Shown: in pieces, positions 33,492-34,965 of the stretch
Position numbering within the stretch: position 1 is the first letter of the stretch
Layout of the letters: every line of letters begins with the position of its first letter
Assembly (NCBI GenBank): GCA_022567895.1
Contig: JADFGC010000005.1
Coordinates: 1 to 34,965, forward strand
Direction: 5' to 3'
DNA: 34,965 nucleotides
DNA from: DRGT01 sp022567895
GTDB lineage: Archaea > Thermoproteota > Nitrososphaeria > Nitrososphaerales > Nitrosopumilaceae
The notes under the pieces: generated by a model
What the model saw: the letters and a program-made list of their open reading frames with translations, nothing else
Database searches by the model: none
Told to the model about the DNA's origin: nothing
Position numbers and translations under genes: made by a program

Positions 33492-34439
33492 CTACAGGTT
33501 AACTTTTTGTTTTAGAGCATAACGAGTAAAAATCACTCCAATAATAGTAGCAAACCACAGGGTGGTTAGTCTTGTGAATATAACAAGTGAGGATGCAATT
33601 GAAAGATCTAATCCTTGTTTTACCAACAAGTAATCAGCCATTCCTTCTGTAACTCCAATTCCTCCAGGTATTAAAGATAAGATTCCATAACCAAGGGAAG
33701 TGAAATAGATCTGAGATGTCAAAAGATATCCCAGATCTACATTGAAAGCTAGAAATCCTATGTAAACAGCCAATGAATCTAAACTCCATCCTCCGATACT
33801 TATCAACCATCCTTTAGTCATGGCCTTGGGTCGTGTTAAAATGAAAAATGATTCATTGAGCCCAACTTCAGGAAATCTTTTTGCTATGAATTTTATTTTT
33901 AATAATTTATTATGTATAAAAGAAAAGGTCTTCATATTACAAATTAAAAGATAAACTAGGATTAGTAAAAAGGATGAAATTATTACTAGAGTTGCAGATA
34001 TCCAACTAAATGATATTGAAAAGCTAATAAGAATAATAGTTGTGGTTGCAAGTAAATCATGATAGCGTTCTAGAAAAATAACTGAAATGGATTTGTTATT
34101 TGGTATTCCAAATTTATGTTTTAGATATTTAGATTTGATGAACGTTCCGATTCCACCTGGCGTAGCTATCAATGACACACCAGCTAGATAGATGATCAAA
34201 TTCTGTTTAAATGGAATTTTTTCATCTACCATTTGAAGGAAATCCTTCTGACGAAAACTCTTGATGATGTGTGATAATATGCCAAAAAGAAATACCAAAA
34301 AAATTAATTCTATTCTAATGTGAATAAAATGATCCGAAATTTTACTGGCATCAGAAAACAAAATTAATACAACATAAAAAAACAGGCTGCCTAGGACAAT
34401 CCAAATAATTTTTCCTTTTATCAGATCTAAACCATTCAT
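33492..34439 (-). CDS. Flippase-like membrane protein (lysylphosphatidylglycerol synthase TM region family)
   Basis: The 315-aa protein has about eight membrane helices and matches the UPF0104/LPG_synthase_TM pattern: a first helix block near 10-60, GVSLIATPGGIGTFIKSKYLKHKFG, SVIFLERYHDLLATTT and a late SLIPGGIGVTEGMADYLL. The twin PGGIG motifs are characteristic. The family includes lipid flippases and the membrane part of MprF-like enzymes; no catalytic C-terminal domain is present here. The gene starts at ATG 34439. A short membrane microprotein frame may lie 23 bp upstream on the same strand. Confidence 0.83.
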   Translation of the reverse strand: MNGLDLIKGKIIWIVLGSLFFYVVLILFSDASKISDHFIHIRIELIFLVFLFGILSHIIKSFRQKDFLQMVDEKIPFKQNLIIYLAGVSLIATPGGIGTFIKSKYLKHKFGIPNNKSISVIFLERYHDLLATTTIILISFSISFSWISATLVIISSFLLILVYLLICNMKTFSFIHNKLLKIKFIAKRFPEVGLNESFFILTRPKAMTKGWLISIGGWSLDSLAVYIGFLAFNVDLGYLLTSQIYFTSLGYGILSLIPGGIGVTEGMADYLLVKQGLDLSIASSLVIFTRLTTLWFATIIGVIFTRYALKQKVNL

Positions 34440-34462
34440 TTCTTATAGCAAAAGTAAATAAT

Positions 34463-34537
34463 CTAGCTAAAAAAGGGCATACTTACAAAAATGGTAAATA
34501 TAGAAATCAATGCTATTGCCATTACATTAAGTACCAT
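34463..34537 (-). CDS. Possible single-helix membrane microprotein, 24 aa
   Basis: A frame from ATG 34537 to TAG 34463 encodes 24 residues that are almost wholly hydrophobic (VMAIALISIFTIFVSMPFF), so it could be one membrane helix. AAAGGAGG lies immediately before the ATG. This is close for the first ATG but well placed for a second in-frame ATG at 34522. It is on the same strand as, and just upstream of, the flippase-like gene. Low complexity and small size mean it may be chance. Confidence 0.3.
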   Translation of the reverse strand: MVLNVMAIALISIFTIFVSMPFFS

Positions 34538-34671
34538 TCCTCCTTTTCTAAGATTGAAAATCAAATGTAATCCACCTAAGATCGGGTGTGTTTGTTTGAT
34601 ATAGAGTTAAATGCAATTTCATATTTTCACTGTGAAAAATTTTGGTATTTTACAAATGTAAAATGCTGATT

Positions 34672-34965
34672 TTAGAATCTTTGTTTAGTGATAATCAGAG
34701 TACCAGTCATCCAAGGATGAGGCTCACAATGGTATTCAATTTCCTGGTCATCAGTGAAAAGAAATTCATATTCTTCTCCAGCCTTAATGACTCCTACAGA
34801 ACCAAAGGTGCCGCTATACGAATCTTCAGCTCGATGATCAGGGGTAACAGTGTGTGGAGTATCATCAAGATTTTTCCATATCACATGATTATCGATTCCT
34901 AGCTGAATGCGTACTAATTTTGGAACAAAGTTATCTTGTTGGTTTGGATTTGCAGAGCCAGGAAT
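34672..34965 (-). CDS. Plastocyanin-type blue copper protein, 5' end cut by the window edge
   Basis: The frame is open to the last base, so the N-terminus (probably a signal peptide or more domains) lies outside. The visible 97 residues have the cupredoxin fold with type-1 copper ligands: His in DTPHTVTPDH, then Cys, His and Met in EYHCEPHPWMTG. It is preceded by NFVPKLVRIQLGIDNHVIWKN, a normal strand. Such proteins carry electrons outside the cell in ammonia-oxidising archaea. A GTG within the frame at 34884 is not the true start because sequence upstream continues the fold. Confidence 0.88.
   Translation of the reverse strand: MPGSANPNQQDNFVPKLVRIQLGIDNHVIWKNLDDTPHTVTPDHRAEDSYSGTFGSVGVIKAGEEYEFLFTDDQEIEYHCEPHPWMTGTLIITKQRF

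Noticed and set aside
33419..33502. Plus-strand 27-aa frame from TTG (MKGTVQNEDEQGEISGIC...)
   Set aside because: Weak start and overlap with the end of the flippase-like gene. The only TATA-like box upstream is better placed for the minus-strand microprotein.
1..34965. Mobile elements, prophage or defence island
   Set aside because: No transposase, integrase, terminal repeats, toxin-antitoxin pair or restriction-modification cluster was seen. Base composition looks even throughout.

Overview
The window looks like chromosome of a low-GC, marine-type ammonia-oxidising archaeon (Nitrososphaerota/Thaumarchaeota, Nitrosopumilus-like). Visible reasons: archaeal TFB and TBP, aIF1, archaeal SecG/Sec61-beta, an archaeal-type RNase P RNA, split cofG/cofH plus cofC/cofD for coenzyme F420, a plastocyanin-type cupredoxin, archaeal DUF2070/DUF1512 families, many TTG/GTG starts, and TATA-like boxes 24-30 nt upstream of start codons (leaderless transcripts). 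No transposase, integrase, CRISPR array, att site or rRNA was seen. It reads as core genome rather than an island, and no stretch over 300 bp lacks a gene or RNA.

Layout. 0-4.7 kb: a secreted ORF interrupted at the left edge, a zinc-ribbon protein, a TTG-started methyltransferase, a membrane-anchored peptide-type solute-binding protein, a 48-aa CxxC-x17-CxxC protein and a winged-helix/Mrr-like nuclease. 4.6-9.2 kb: a minus-strand group (UPF0148-type protein, secG, DUF2070), then aIF1 and a CPBP protease on plus, then TFB. 9.3-10.9 kb: cofC-cofD. 11-17.1 kb: a membrane-anchored secreted protein, RNase P RNA, tsr3, a 1116-aa surface protein with seven Ig-like repeats, a small membrane zinc ribbon and tRNA-Pro(UGG). 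17.2-20.9 kb: methionine aminopeptidase, a 59-aa zinc ribbon coupled to a DUF1512 gene, TBP, a tRNA-binding OB-fold protein and a SRPBCC protein. 20.9-27.2 kb: a plus-strand run of GT2, HtrA, cofG, cofH and TldE/PmbA. 27.2-32 kb: a Ca/cation exchanger, a winged-helix regulator with a palindromic operator, a PAC2 proteasome-assembly protein, purM and an ArsB/NhaD-type transporter. 32-35 kb: a minus-strand set of very small genes (two related acidic microproteins, a mini beta-carbonic-anhydrase-like protein, a Cys-rich 38-aa protein, a DUF6659-like protein), a flippase-like membrane protein and a plastocyanin cut by the right edge.

How the genes fit together. Four F420 genes (cofC, cofD, cofG, cofH) lie in two adjacent pairs about 12 kb apart. 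Basal transcription (TFB, TBP), translation start (aIF1, Map, tRNA-Pro), RNA maturation (RNase P, Tsr3), secretion (SecG) and protein quality control (HtrA, PAC2, CPBP, TldE) make up most of the rest. The least explained material is the small-protein cluster at 31.9-33.4 kb and the short regulatory palindromes/hairpins. I found no clear multi-gene undescribed system; the microprotein family and the mini carbonic anhydrase-like protein are the best candidates for something new.
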